Assembly: GCA_051453625.1 (NCBI GenBank) | Contig: JBOZIK010000001.1 | Span: 297,315,643-297,346,033 of the forward strand | DNA: 30,391 bases | Direction of reading: 5' to 3' | DNA from: Welwitschia mirabilis | Taxonomy: Eukaryota; Gnetophyta; Gnetopsida; Welwitschiales | Notes under the pieces: generated by a model | Database searches by the model: none | What the model saw: only the letters and a program-made list of their open reading frames with translations | Told to the model about the DNA's origin: nothing | Part shown: positions 1-7,918 of the stretch, piece after piece | Numbering within the stretch: the stretch's first letter is position 1 | Layout of the letters: the number at the start of each line of letters is the position of its first letter | Position numbers and translations under genes: made by a program

Positions 1-294
1 GGGTCCATATTTCTGTGTAGATATCGAATCGGTTTATTTCTAATTAATGATGGGATGATTAGAAATAAGGGTCTATAAATGGACAGGGTTATAATCCCTT
101 GTTAAACAAACATAGTCTCATACTGATATCCCATTTTCAGAGAGAGAAAACATTAATGCTTATATCAATTGGAAGACATATAACCCAAAGCAGATTCAAT
201 AGAGTCAGGTATGCTTTACTCTTCTTGTTCTAATCTAGATAATTCTATATGAAAGTTAAATTTTATTATTTGGTTATGAAATTTAATTCCTACA
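1..294 (+). repeat. 5' LTR of the copia element (left-truncated by window edge)
   Basis: This stretch aligns with 7134-7417 of the 3' LTR and ends in the same ATTCCTACA, two bases before the primer binding site. By eye I count about 35 substitutions over roughly 275 aligned bases, plus one 10-bp indel (present here near 50-59, absent in the 3' LTR). Divergence is therefore about 12-13 percent. A TATAAAT at 74-80 is a candidate TATA box. Confidence 0.93.
74..80 (+). promoter_or_regulatory. Candidate TATA box in 5' LTR
   Basis: TATAAAT sits in the context GTCTATAAATGG and is conserved at 7197-7203 of the 3' LTR. Position within the LTR is compatible with a U3/R boundary downstream. There is no experimental support. 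Confidence 0.4.
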
Positions 295-296
295 AG

Positions 297-310
297 TGGT
301 ATCAAAGCCT
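297..310 (+). promoter_or_regulatory. Primer binding site, initiator tRNA-Met type
   Basis: TGGTATCAAAGCCT begins two bases after the LTR end. It matches the plant consensus complementary to the 3' end of initiator tRNA-Met (TGGTATCAGAGC) with one G-to-A change. This fixes the LTR boundary and the element's orientation. Confidence 0.92.
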
Positions 311-1174
311 CCTTTATATTGGATTATTTGGAATCTATTTTGTATTAAATTAATGAGAATTATTTGTTTTTTTATATTTGATGAATATTTGATTAGTTTC
401 GACTTTGGAATTGAATGAATTGGATTTATCAGTTTTTATGTAATTAGTAGTTTTGAATCTCCTTTAGGGTATTAATTTAGTTTTGAATAATATTGGTTTT
501 GGTGTTGATGCTTTTATCTATTTGATTTTTATTTCAGCTTTGAGTTTGCTTTTGCTTCGATTGGCTATATCTCTCTTTGAGGATTCATGTATCATAGCAT
601 ATATTTCTTATTACTGGCTACTAGTTTTGCAAATCAAGTAATATTCTATTAGAGATTTGCATGATGACATATAAATTTGGATTTAAATTTAAATTTTTGG
701 TAATAAGGTTATAATTTTCATGTATATCTAATATTTTAAATTAGTTAATTTATACAATATGCTACCAAAGTAACCTCTTTTGTGTAGATTAATTAATTTA
801 GAATATTGAGATGATTGTGTGTGTTTGAATTTCATGAGTTTAACAACTGGCCCAAAGAAAGATAATTATTTGGTTGGAATTCAAACATGTTTGTAGTGAT
901 AAATATGTCACAATTATTAGGCTTTCCATGTGAATGTTTGTGAAAAATCAACTTGGTATTTGACATGAATTTTATTATCAATATTTGATCACTGTAATAA
1001 GATTACCACTTAAAAGTTGATTTTTCTGTCCAAAGACTAAAAAACAATGTTTTATTAGGTATCTCATGATGGGATTTGCCTTTATTTAAATCTAAAAATT
1101 AAAGTTAAATTCAGGTTTTGCTGTGAGCTTGTTTTGTATTTTTTTTTTCTCTTTCAGTGAATACTTCTTTTGGA
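311..1174 (+). other. Untranslated leader of the copia element
   Basis: About 860 bp of AT-rich sequence with no open frame lie between the primer binding site and the first gag ATG. It ends with a T-rich tract followed by CTCTTTCAG at 1149-1157, which resembles a plant 3' splice site, about 18 bp before the ATG at 1175. Whether a leader intron exists cannot be told from the sequence. Confidence 0.6.
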
Positions 1175-1649
1175 ATGATATATGTAAATATAAATTCCAT
1201 ACCTATGCTTAACGGTATAAACTTCAGGATTTGAAAGGAGCACGTCATGATCATTCTTGATTGCATGGATCTAGACATTGCACTTCAGGTTGAGTGTACA
1301 ACTGCTCTTATAGATAAGAGTACCTCTGATGAAAAGAGGGATATGGAGAAGTGGGAATTCTCAAAGCACATGAGTCTTATGATCATGAAACATGCAATTC
1401 TAGAATCACTTAGGGGCACTATGTCTGAAGAGGATAATGCTAAACTATTCCTTGAAGAACTTGAAAAGCATTTTACTAAAAACGAAAAGGCAGAAACAAG
1501 TATTCTTTTGAATAGTCTTATTTATATGAGGTATAAAGAAATAGAAAACATAAGGGAGTACATTATGAAAATGTCTCATCTTGCTTCAAAACTAAAGGTA
1601 CTTAAGCTAGACCTATCTGATGACTTACCTGTGCACTTACTTTTTGTAT
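1094..1649 (+). repeat. Direct duplication across gap, copy 1 (matches 1750-2309)
   Basis: The leader end and gag N-terminus recur after the 100-N gap with an offset of about 655 bp and around 93 percent identity by eye. The left copy ends at the gap, and its last bases match an internal point at about 2310. The right copy starts at the gap, and its first bases match an internal point at 1094. That geometry is expected of two overlapping contigs. Confidence 0.9.
1175..1649 (+). pseudogene. gag: copia gag, copy 1 (cut by gap)
   Basis: The reading frame starts at ATG 1175 and encodes the N-terminus of a copia-type Gag (UBN2 / gag-polypeptide family), the nucleocapsid precursor that packages element RNA. 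A TGA at 1232-1234 follows the FRI residues, where the family normally has Trp before KEH. The frame then continues open from ATG 1247 to the gap and includes CMDLD, the EEDNAK segment and the YIMKMSHLASKLK segment typical of this family. Without the stop it would be one continuous frame. The end abuts a 100-N gap. The same region recurs at 1830-2333. Confidence 0.9.
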
Positions 1650-1749
1650 NNNNNNNNNNNNNNNNNNNNNNNNNNNNNNNNNNNNNNNNNNNNNNNNNNN
1701 NNNNNNNNNNNNNNNNNNNNNNNNNNNNNNNNNNNNNNNNNNNNNNNNN
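1650..1749. other. Assembly gap, exactly 100 N
   Basis: A run of exactly 100 N is the usual placeholder for a gap of unknown length. The sequences on the two sides overlap. Confidence 0.98.
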
Positions 1750-2309
1750 AAAAATTAAAGTTAAATTTAGGTTTTGATGTGAGCTTGTTTTGTGTTTTTT
1801 CCCCTCTTTTAGTGAATACTTCTACTAGAATGATATATGTAAATATAAATTCCATACCTATGCTTAATGGTACAAACTTCAGGATTTGAAAAGAGCACGT
1901 CATGATCATTCTCAGTTGCATGGATCTAGACATTACACTTCAGGTTGAGTGTACCATTGCTCTTATGGATAAGAGTACCTCTGATGAAAAGAGGGACATG
2001 GAGAAGTGGGAANNNNNNNNNNNNNNNNNNNNNNNNNNNNNNNNNNNNNNNNNNNNNNNNNNNNNNNNNCTTAGGGGCACTATGTCTGAAGAGGATAATG
2101 CCAAGTTGTTCCTTGAAGAACTTGAAAAGCATTTTTCTAAAAACGAAAAGGTAGAAACAAGTACTCTTTTGAATAGTATTATTTATATGAGGTATAAAGA
2201 AATAAAAAACATAAGGGAGTACATTATGGAAATGTCTCATCTTGCTTCAAAACTAAAGGTACTTAAGCTATACCTATCTGAGGACTTACCTGTGCACTTA
2301 CTTTTTGTA
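1750..2309 (+). repeat. Direct duplication across gap, copy 2 (matches 1094-1649)
   Basis: Right-hand partner of the duplication at 1094-1649. It begins exactly at the first base after the gap and contains its own 57-N gap, opposite about 51 bp in copy 1. Confidence 0.9.
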
Positions 2310-2666
2310 TCTCTTCCTAAATATTTCAATTAGTTTAAGATCAATTACAACTACTAAAAAGAGAAATGGACTCTTAATGAGCTCATTTCTTATTGTGCTT
2401 AATAGGAAAAGAGAGTAAAATAAGATAAGACAGAAAGTGCTCATTTGGCCTCATCCTCTAAGGATATAAAGAGAAAAAAGGGTAAAGAAGTTGTAGTTTC
2501 GCTACCACAAAAGAAGCAGCATAAGGAAAATAAGGCTAATATTAAGGAATCTGGATGCCACTTCTATGGATGGCCTAATCATAAGAAAAAACAATGCACT
2601 AAGTACCACTCTTGGCATGCAAAAAGGGTATGTTTCTTGCTTTTGTTTGTTTTGAGGTTAATTTAA
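1830..2666 (+). pseudogene. gag: copia gag, copy 2, with degenerate zinc knuckle
   Basis: This repeats copy 1 from an ATG at 1830, including the same Trp-position TGA (1887-1889). It is interrupted by 57 Ns at 2013-2069 and stops at TAG 2331-2333. Homology continues past that stop with further stops through a Lys-rich stretch to the nucleocapsid knuckle at 2556-2597. There the CX2CX4HX4C motif reads Cys-X2-Tyr-X4-His-X4-Cys, with Tyr (TAT 2565-2567) where the second Cys belongs. A frame change near the A/G run at about 2620 moves the downstream protease into another frame. This copy is the one contiguous with pol. Confidence 0.9.
2013..2069. other. Assembly gap, 57 N inside gag copy 2
   Basis: The gap replaces a stretch that is about 51 bp long in copy 1, so it looks like a sized gap estimate. 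Confidence 0.97.
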
Positions 2667-2965
2667 ATTTAGTACCTAAGCATACTTGGTGGATAGATCC
2701 TGGTACTACCACTCACATAAGTGTGTCTATGTAAGGTTGCCTGAATTATGAAAAGTCAAGTGATAGTGAAAGATACATCTATGTAGGCAATGGCAAGCAG
2801 ATTGAAGTCGAGGCAATTGGTACTTTTAGGTTATTATTAAGGACTGAATTTTATTTGGATTTGAAAGAGACTTTTATTATACCGTCATTTTGACAGAATT
2901 TGATTTCTATTTCTTTATTAGACAAATAAGGTTATCTTTATTTATTTGGAAATAATAAATTTAGT
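2630..2965 (+). pseudogene. copia aspartic protease remnant
   Basis: The frame beginning near 2630 gives TWWIDPGTTTHIS. This corresponds to the retropepsin active-site motif that in copia elements reads WxDSGA/T. The catalytic Asp codon (2696-2698) survives but the following Ser is Pro (CCT 2699-2701), which should disable the active site. The following sequence, with YVGNGK-like and FRLLL-like segments, matches the protease flap region and is broken by stops (for example TAA 2731-2733 and TGA near 2891). It follows gag in the expected copia order. Confidence 0.85.
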
Positions 2966-3089
2966 CTTTTTTAAGATTCAAAGCTAATTAGTTCTAGTTA
3001 TTTATTAGGATATGATAACCTTTAGTTACTTGATAAAATTACCTTGTTTTATGAAACCTTACATACAAGTTCTCAAGGTACAAAAAGAA

Positions 3090-4020
3090 AATTAGCCAAT
3101 GAGAGTTCTGCATCACTTTCACATAAGCATTTAGGGCATATCTCTAAAAAAAATTGATAGACTTGTATTAGATGAAATTCTTGATCACCATGATTATTCA
3201 GACTTAGGTATATGTATTAAATGTATTAAGAGGAGACAAACAAACAAAAGGAAATTGGTAACCAAAAGGTTTATAGACATCTTGAAACTAATACATATGT
3301 ATATTTGTGGGCCATTCACTCTTGCTTCTTGGAATGATCAACAATATTTTATTACATTCATAGACAATTACTCAAGACATGGCTACCTATATCTCATTCA
3401 TAAGAAATCACAAGCAGTGGATGTTTTCAAAGCTTTTAAGGCCAAAGTTGAAAATCAACTTGGCAAAAGAATTAAAAGTATCAGGTCTAATCATGATGGT
3501 GAATACTATGGTATAAATGACAGATTTAGTGAATAACATCCTGGGCCATTTAATAAATTTCTAAAGGAGTTGGTATTGTCCCTCAGTACATCATTCTAGG
3601 AAGTCCTCAAATGAATGGTATTGCTAAAAGACGAAACAAAACATTGCAGAATATGATAAGGAGTATGATGAGTTATACTACCTTACCAGAATCACTTTGG
3701 AATGAGGCAATTAAAATTGTAACTTATATACTTAATAGATTCCAACTAAGATAGTGTTCAAAACCCCTTATGAATTATGGACTAGTAAGAAACCTAGCAT
3801 AAGTCACTTATACATTTAGGGTTATCCAACTAAGGCAAGGCCTTATAAGTTAAATCAAAAGAAACTAAATTTTAAAACTATCAGTTGTTACTTTGTTGGG
3901 TACCCTAAATGGTCTAAGGGGTATAAGTTCTATGATCCTAGTACTAGGACATTTTTTAAGATGGGAAATGCCTGGTTCCTTAAGGATGTTGAGTTTGAAG
4001 GGGGAGATAAAGTTAGAGAC
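3090..4020 (+). pseudogene. copia integrase remnant with all three catalytic acids lost
   Basis: The N-terminal HHCC zinc domain is recognisable: KHLGHIS near 3127-3147 and CIKCIK near 3214-3231. The catalytic core follows from 3255. The first DDE-position residue, in LIHxDICGP, is Tyr (TAT 3300-3302). The second, in RSDxGGEY, is Asn (AAT 3489-3491). The third, in NGxAERRN, is Lys (AAA 3626-3628). A TAA at 3534-3536 and frameshifts near 3570 and 3745 break the frame. The C-terminal part runs to about 4020 and includes the SCYFVGY and GYKFYDPSTR segments. The family role is inserting element cDNA into the genome; this copy cannot. Confidence 0.9.
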
Positions 4021-4320
4021 TTTGTCTTTGAAGTGGAATATTTCTGTCTTCCATCAGTTGTTATTTACCATGTTCAGGTTTCTATCCTTGACACAGTTGG
4101 AGAAACAACTCTAGAGAATCTTCCCAATCAAACTCAATAGGTTATTCCTAATGAACAAACTTAATAACCTTAAGAACCTCAGGATCAAGTGCTAATAAGA
4201 AGATCTACTCTAGAGAGGAGAAGTGCAATTCTAGAAGATTATGTTGTCTTCCTTGAAGAACAAGAGGTAGATCTTGAAATTGTGGAAGAACTTATAGTTT
4301 TTCTACAAGAACAAGAAACA

Positions 4321-5350
4321 AACATTGGTTTAGTGGAGGATGATCCTATCAACTTCTACTAGGCCATTGAAGGTTCTAACTCCTAAGAGTGGATTAATGT
4401 CATGAATGAGGAAATGAAGTCCATGCATGACAATGAAGTTTGCGATATTGTTCCATTACCCAAAGGTGCAAAACCCATTGGTTGTAAATGGATATTTAAA
4501 ACCAAAAGGGATTCAAAGGGCAATTTGATGAGGCATAAAGCTCATCTTGTCACTAAGGGCTGTACTCAAAAGGAAGGTATTGATTATAAAGATACTTTCT
4601 CTCTAGTTTCTTTAAAAGATTCTTTTAGGACTATAACGACACTTATGGTATATTTTAATCTTGAGTTACATCAGATGGATGTCAAAACAATCTTTCTTAA
4701 TGGCGACATTGATGAAATAATCTACATGCACTAATTAGAAAACTTTGTTTTGAGAGATTCAAAGAAAATGATTTGCAAATTAAAGAAATACATCTATGGG
4801 CTCAAGTAAGCTTCCTATCAGTCATATTACAAGTTTCATCAAGTTATCACATCTGTTGGCTTTAAGCGAAATGAGGTTGATGATTGTGTATACCATAAGT
4901 TCAGTGGGAGTAAGCATATTTTCCTAGTTTTATATGTCAATGACATACTACTTGTCAGTAATAACATGGACCTAATGAATGAAACCAAGAGATTTCTATC
5001 AAAGAACTTTAAGATAAAATATCTTGGATAGGCCTCTTTTGTATTAGAAATCCAAATTCATTGAGATCATTTTTGGGGTATTCTTGGATTATTAAAATAT
5101 TAAAAAGGTTCTTAAACAGTTTGACATAAAGGATTATAAACTATATGATACTCTTGTGGCTAAAGGAGATAAGTTTAGTCTTATCCAATGTCCTAAGAAT
5201 GGTTTTGAAGCTAAAGAAATGCAAAAGATCCCTTATGCTTCAGCTATAGGGAGTCTAATATATGTGCAGGTTTGTACATGTCCAAACATAGCATACATTA
5301 TTAGGATGTTAGGCAGATATCTAAGAAATACTAGTTTGGATCATTAGAAA
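4321..5350 (+). pseudogene. copia reverse transcriptase remnant
   Basis: The RVT_2-type RT is clear from the open stretch 4402-4734, which contains GCKWIFKTKRDSKGN, QKEGIDYKDTFSLVS and HQMDVKTIFLNG (the first catalytic Asp is kept). TAA 4732-4734 interrupts. GLK then TAA (4807-4809) sits where the family has GLKQAS. The YxDD box at 4933-4944 reads YVND, so one catalytic Asp is replaced by Asn (AAT 4939-4941). The C-terminal part is open at 5156-5347, with QKIPYASAIGSLIY and a GRYLRN segment, and ends at TAG. RT copies element RNA into cDNA; this copy is inactive. Confidence 0.93.
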
Positions 5351-5911
5351 GTAGCCAAAAGGGTTACACGATACTTGCAGAGAACAAAGGATTACATGCT
5401 CACATAAAGGAGATCAGATCAGCTTGAGATCATTAGGTATACTGATTCCGGTTTTTTTGGATGCTAAGATAGCTTGAAATCCCCATCAGGATATATCTAT
5501 ATTTTTGCTAGAGGAGCTGTCTCTTAAAAAAGTGTTAAGCAACCTCTTATGGCTACTTCCACCATGGAAGCAGAGTTCATAGCTTATTATGAGGCATCTA
5601 ATCATGGAAAGTGGCTATGAAGTTTTGTCACGAGGCTACACATAGTGAGTGGTATTAAAAGACCACTCAAATTGTTATGTGACAATAAGTCAGTAGTGTT
5701 GTATGTTAATAATAACAAGAGCTTAAAAATATCTAAGCACATAGATGTCAAGTTCTAAGCTATGAAGGAAAGAGTTTAGAAAAAGGAATTATCTTTATAG
5801 CATATTACTACAAACTCCATGATTGTGGATCCGCTTACTAAGGCATTACCACCCAAGGTGTTTCATGAGCACACTACTCATATGAGTGTTATTTCAGTTA
5901 AGGATATTTAA
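5351..5911 (+). pseudogene. copia RNase H remnant and polyprotein end
   Basis: The RNase H-like domain follows RT directly. YTDSGFFG supplies a retained Asp, MEAEF a retained Glu and LLCDNKS a retained Asp. Stops occur where the family has Gln, Trp, Arg, Gln and Glu (GC-stop-DS, S-stop-KS, WL-stop-SF, RV-stop, L-stop-HI). The end region MIVDPLTKALPPKVF and HEHTTHMSV is well preserved. The polyprotein terminator is TAA 5909-5911, immediately before an AGTGGGAG purine motif. Active-site residues survive better here than in integrase or RT, but the frame is broken many times. Confidence 0.9.
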
Positions 5912-6109
5912 TTTTAGTGGGAGCTTGTAATTTAATTGCTTGTATGACATAAATATATTTTCAAGATCTTTCGGTTTTAAGGTTAATTTTTGCAAAAATA
6001 AAGTATTGAATTTGATTATACTCTGATTGTATGTGGTTGATCTTACTAAGGTTTAAAGTGGACCAGTTGAAAATAAGCATCTTATAGATTACATTGGATG
6101 ATATTTCCA
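5901..6109 (+). repeat. 3' noncoding duplication, copy A (matches 6531-6739)
   Basis: From AGGATATT at the polyprotein end to GATGATATTTCCA, this stretch aligns without indels to 6531-6739 at a constant offset of 630 bp. Copy A then departs into unrelated sequence, while copy B continues to the polypurine tract. Confidence 0.93.
5916..5923 (+). other. Internal polypurine-like motif AGTGGGAG
   Basis: AGTGGGAG lies five bases after the polyprotein stop and recurs at 6546-6553. It closely resembles the true polypurine tract at 6969-6978 but has no LTR next to it. It could serve as an internal plus-strand priming site; that is inference. Confidence 0.5.
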
Positions 6110-6430
6110 ATTGGATGATATTTCTATAAAAGGAATAGTAGAAAATACTTTCTGTAAGCAAATAAATTATACTACCTAATAGACTTTATATTTTTAGAGA
6201 TGAAAGAAAACATAACAATAATTCCCTTTATATTTCGATGATTATTCCTAGGCTTCTTTAATATTTTAATAAACTATTATATATGAAAAAGTAAAAATGT
6301 CGTCTCGAAACATGAATACAAAGTTGTAAGTTTTCAATTTCATGAAAAATAGATTCATGATTAACTTAGAAGATTTATACTTAGTTTGAATAGATGACAA
6401 ATAAAGTTCTTCAATCATTTTTCTTATCAA
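6110..6430 (+). other. Unassigned segment ending at a 100-N gap
   Basis: About 320 bp that copy B lacks at the equivalent position. It begins with a second copy of a 17-bp unit (6093-6109 repeated at 6110-6126 with one mismatch). No open frame or recognised motif was seen. It may be inserted DNA or sequence from another locus brought in by misassembly. Confidence 0.55.
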
Positions 6431-6530
6431 NNNNNNNNNNNNNNNNNNNNNNNNNNNNNNNNNNNNNNNNNNNNNNNNNNNNNNNNNNNNNNNNNNNNNN
6501 NNNNNNNNNNNNNNNNNNNNNNNNNNNNNN
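6431..6530. other. Assembly gap, exactly 100 N
   Basis: Placeholder-size gap. The sequence right after it repeats 5901-6109. Confidence 0.98.
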
Positions 6531-6739
6531 AGGATATTCAGTTTTAGTGGGAGTTTGTAATTTCATTACTTGTATGAAATAAATATATTTTTAGGATATG
6601 TTTGTTTTAAGGTCAATTTCTACAAAAATAAAGTATTTAGTTTGATTATACTCTAATTGTATGAGGTTGATCTCACTAAGGTTTAAAGTGGACTAGTTGA
6701 AAATAGGCATCTTATGGATCACGTTGGATGATATTTCCA
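6531..6739 (+). repeat. 3' noncoding duplication, copy B (matches 5901-6109)
   Basis: Starts exactly after the gap. In this copy the position of the polyprotein TAA reads CAG, so the frame would end a little further on at TAG. The sequence continues uninterrupted to the polypurine tract. Confidence 0.93.
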
Positions 6740-6968
6740 TGTTGTACACTAATACTTGATCCATGTCATTGGTTATATTAATATATGTGATCATTAATGG
6801 GTCTTGTTATAGTAATTGTAGCATAGATCACTTTGATCCTATGTTAACATAATTAAGGAACCAGATTAGTTAAAGATGATTACAGTTTTGATAGCATTAA
6901 TGAGCTCATAAGGTTTTTACACAATATGCAATTATAAGGTATCGCACATATACATGTGTATTTAGCCC
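6740..6968 (+). other. 3' noncoding region of the copia element
   Basis: AT-rich sequence between the duplicated block and the polypurine tract, with no open frame. It belongs to the internal region because it leads directly into the tract and LTR. Confidence 0.7.
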
Positions 6969-6978
6969 AAGTGGGAGA
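6969..6978 (+). promoter_or_regulatory. Polypurine tract
   Basis: AAGTGGGAGA is separated by one T from the LTR start TGTTGGAAT. This is the standard plant copia arrangement and primes plus-strand cDNA synthesis. Confidence 0.93.
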
Positions 6979-6979
6979 T

Positions 6980-7417
6980 TGTTGGAATAATAAACCTACA
7001 TACAATGTATATAGGCTTATTATGATTATTCAGTTACAATTGTATATTATGTGTTATCATAATATGTGGCCCAAATAAAAGTGATCCACTCAGGTTAAGG
7101 TTAAGTGGGCATTAAAATCATCTTGTAGAGTATAAATCCATATTTATGTGTAGATATCCAATTGGTTTATTTCTAATTAATGATGAAATAAGAGTCTATA
7201 AATGGATAGGGTTATGATCCTTGGTTAAACGAATGTGGTCTCATACTAATATCCCATCATCAGAGAGAAAAAACACTAATGCTTATATTAATTAAAAGAT
7301 ACATAACCCAAAGTAGATTTAATGGAGTCAGGTACACTTCTATATTCTTATTCTAATCTAGATAATTCAATATGAAAGTTAAAGTTTATTATTTGGTTAT
7401 GGAATTTAATTCCTACA
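6980..7417 (+). repeat. 3' LTR of the copia element, 438 bp
   Basis: It begins TGTTGGAAT and ends ATTCCTACA, giving TG...CA ends with a near-perfect 9-bp terminal inverted repeat (one mismatch). Its last part matches 1-294. TATAAAT occurs at 7131-7137 and 7197-7203. It stops one base before a 426-N gap, so the right target-site duplication cannot be read. Confidence 0.95.
7197..7203 (+). promoter_or_regulatory. Candidate TATA box in 3' LTR
   Basis: TATAAAT is conserved with the 5' LTR at 74-80. A second TATAAAT at 7131-7137 falls outside the part of the 5' LTR that is visible here. Confidence 0.4.
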
Positions 7418-7418
7418 T

Positions 7419-7844
7419 NNNNNNNNNNNNNNNNNNNNNNNNNNNNNNNNNNNNNNNNNNNNNNNNNNNNNNNNNNNNNNNNNNNNNNNNNNNNNNNNNN
7501 NNNNNNNNNNNNNNNNNNNNNNNNNNNNNNNNNNNNNNNNNNNNNNNNNNNNNNNNNNNNNNNNNNNNNNNNNNNNNNNNNNNNNNNNNNNNNNNNNNNN
7601 NNNNNNNNNNNNNNNNNNNNNNNNNNNNNNNNNNNNNNNNNNNNNNNNNNNNNNNNNNNNNNNNNNNNNNNNNNNNNNNNNNNNNNNNNNNNNNNNNNNN
7701 NNNNNNNNNNNNNNNNNNNNNNNNNNNNNNNNNNNNNNNNNNNNNNNNNNNNNNNNNNNNNNNNNNNNNNNNNNNNNNNNNNNNNNNNNNNNNNNNNNNN
7801 NNNNNNNNNNNNNNNNNNNNNNNNNNNNNNNNNNNNNNNNNNNN
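7419..7844. other. Assembly gap, 426 N
   Basis: Non-round length suggests an estimated gap size. LTR-end sequence is found on both sides. Confidence 0.97.
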
Positions 7845-7918
7845 CTTCTTATTCTAATCTAGATAATTCGATATGAAGGTTAAAGTTTATTATTTGATTA
7901 TGGAATTTAATTCCTACA
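7845..7918 (+). repeat. Additional LTR 3' end fragment
   Basis: About 74 bp match 7344-7417 with a few differences and end in the same ATTCCTACA before leaving for unrelated sequence. Either a tandem second LTR hidden largely in the gap, or the same LTR end represented twice by overlapping contigs. Confidence 0.85.

Larger units (their letters stand above)
1..7417 (+). mobile_element. Degenerate Ty1/copia LTR retrotransposon (Tork/TNT1-like)
   Basis: The order is LTR, primer binding site, gag, protease, integrase, RT, RNase H, polypurine tract, LTR. Integrase before RT is diagnostic of Ty1/copia. The left end lies outside the window, so about 155 bp of the 5' LTR and the left target-site duplication are missing. 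The coding part carries numerous stops and frameshifts and has lost catalytic residues in protease, integrase and RT, so it cannot be autonomous. Runs of N at 1650-1749, 2013-2069 and 6431-6530 interrupt it. Sequence around two of these is duplicated, so the element as printed may be a join of two alleles or two related copies. The Tork/TNT1 placement is by motif resemblance only. Confidence 0.95.

Noticed and set aside
1620-2240. Open frames 1620-1889 (+), 1637-1933 (-), 1926-2240 (-) and 1945-2154 (+)
   Set aside because: They overlap the gag frame out of phase and are extended by runs of N; they are shadows.
3893-4114. 73-codon plus-strand open frame
   Set aside because: It is out of frame with the integrase C-terminus that runs through the same bases (SCYFVGY, GYKFYDP).
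5961-6161. 66-codon minus-strand frame
   Set aside because: It lies in the copia 3' noncoding tract, has no recognisable features, and spans the breakpoint between repeat and unassigned DNA.
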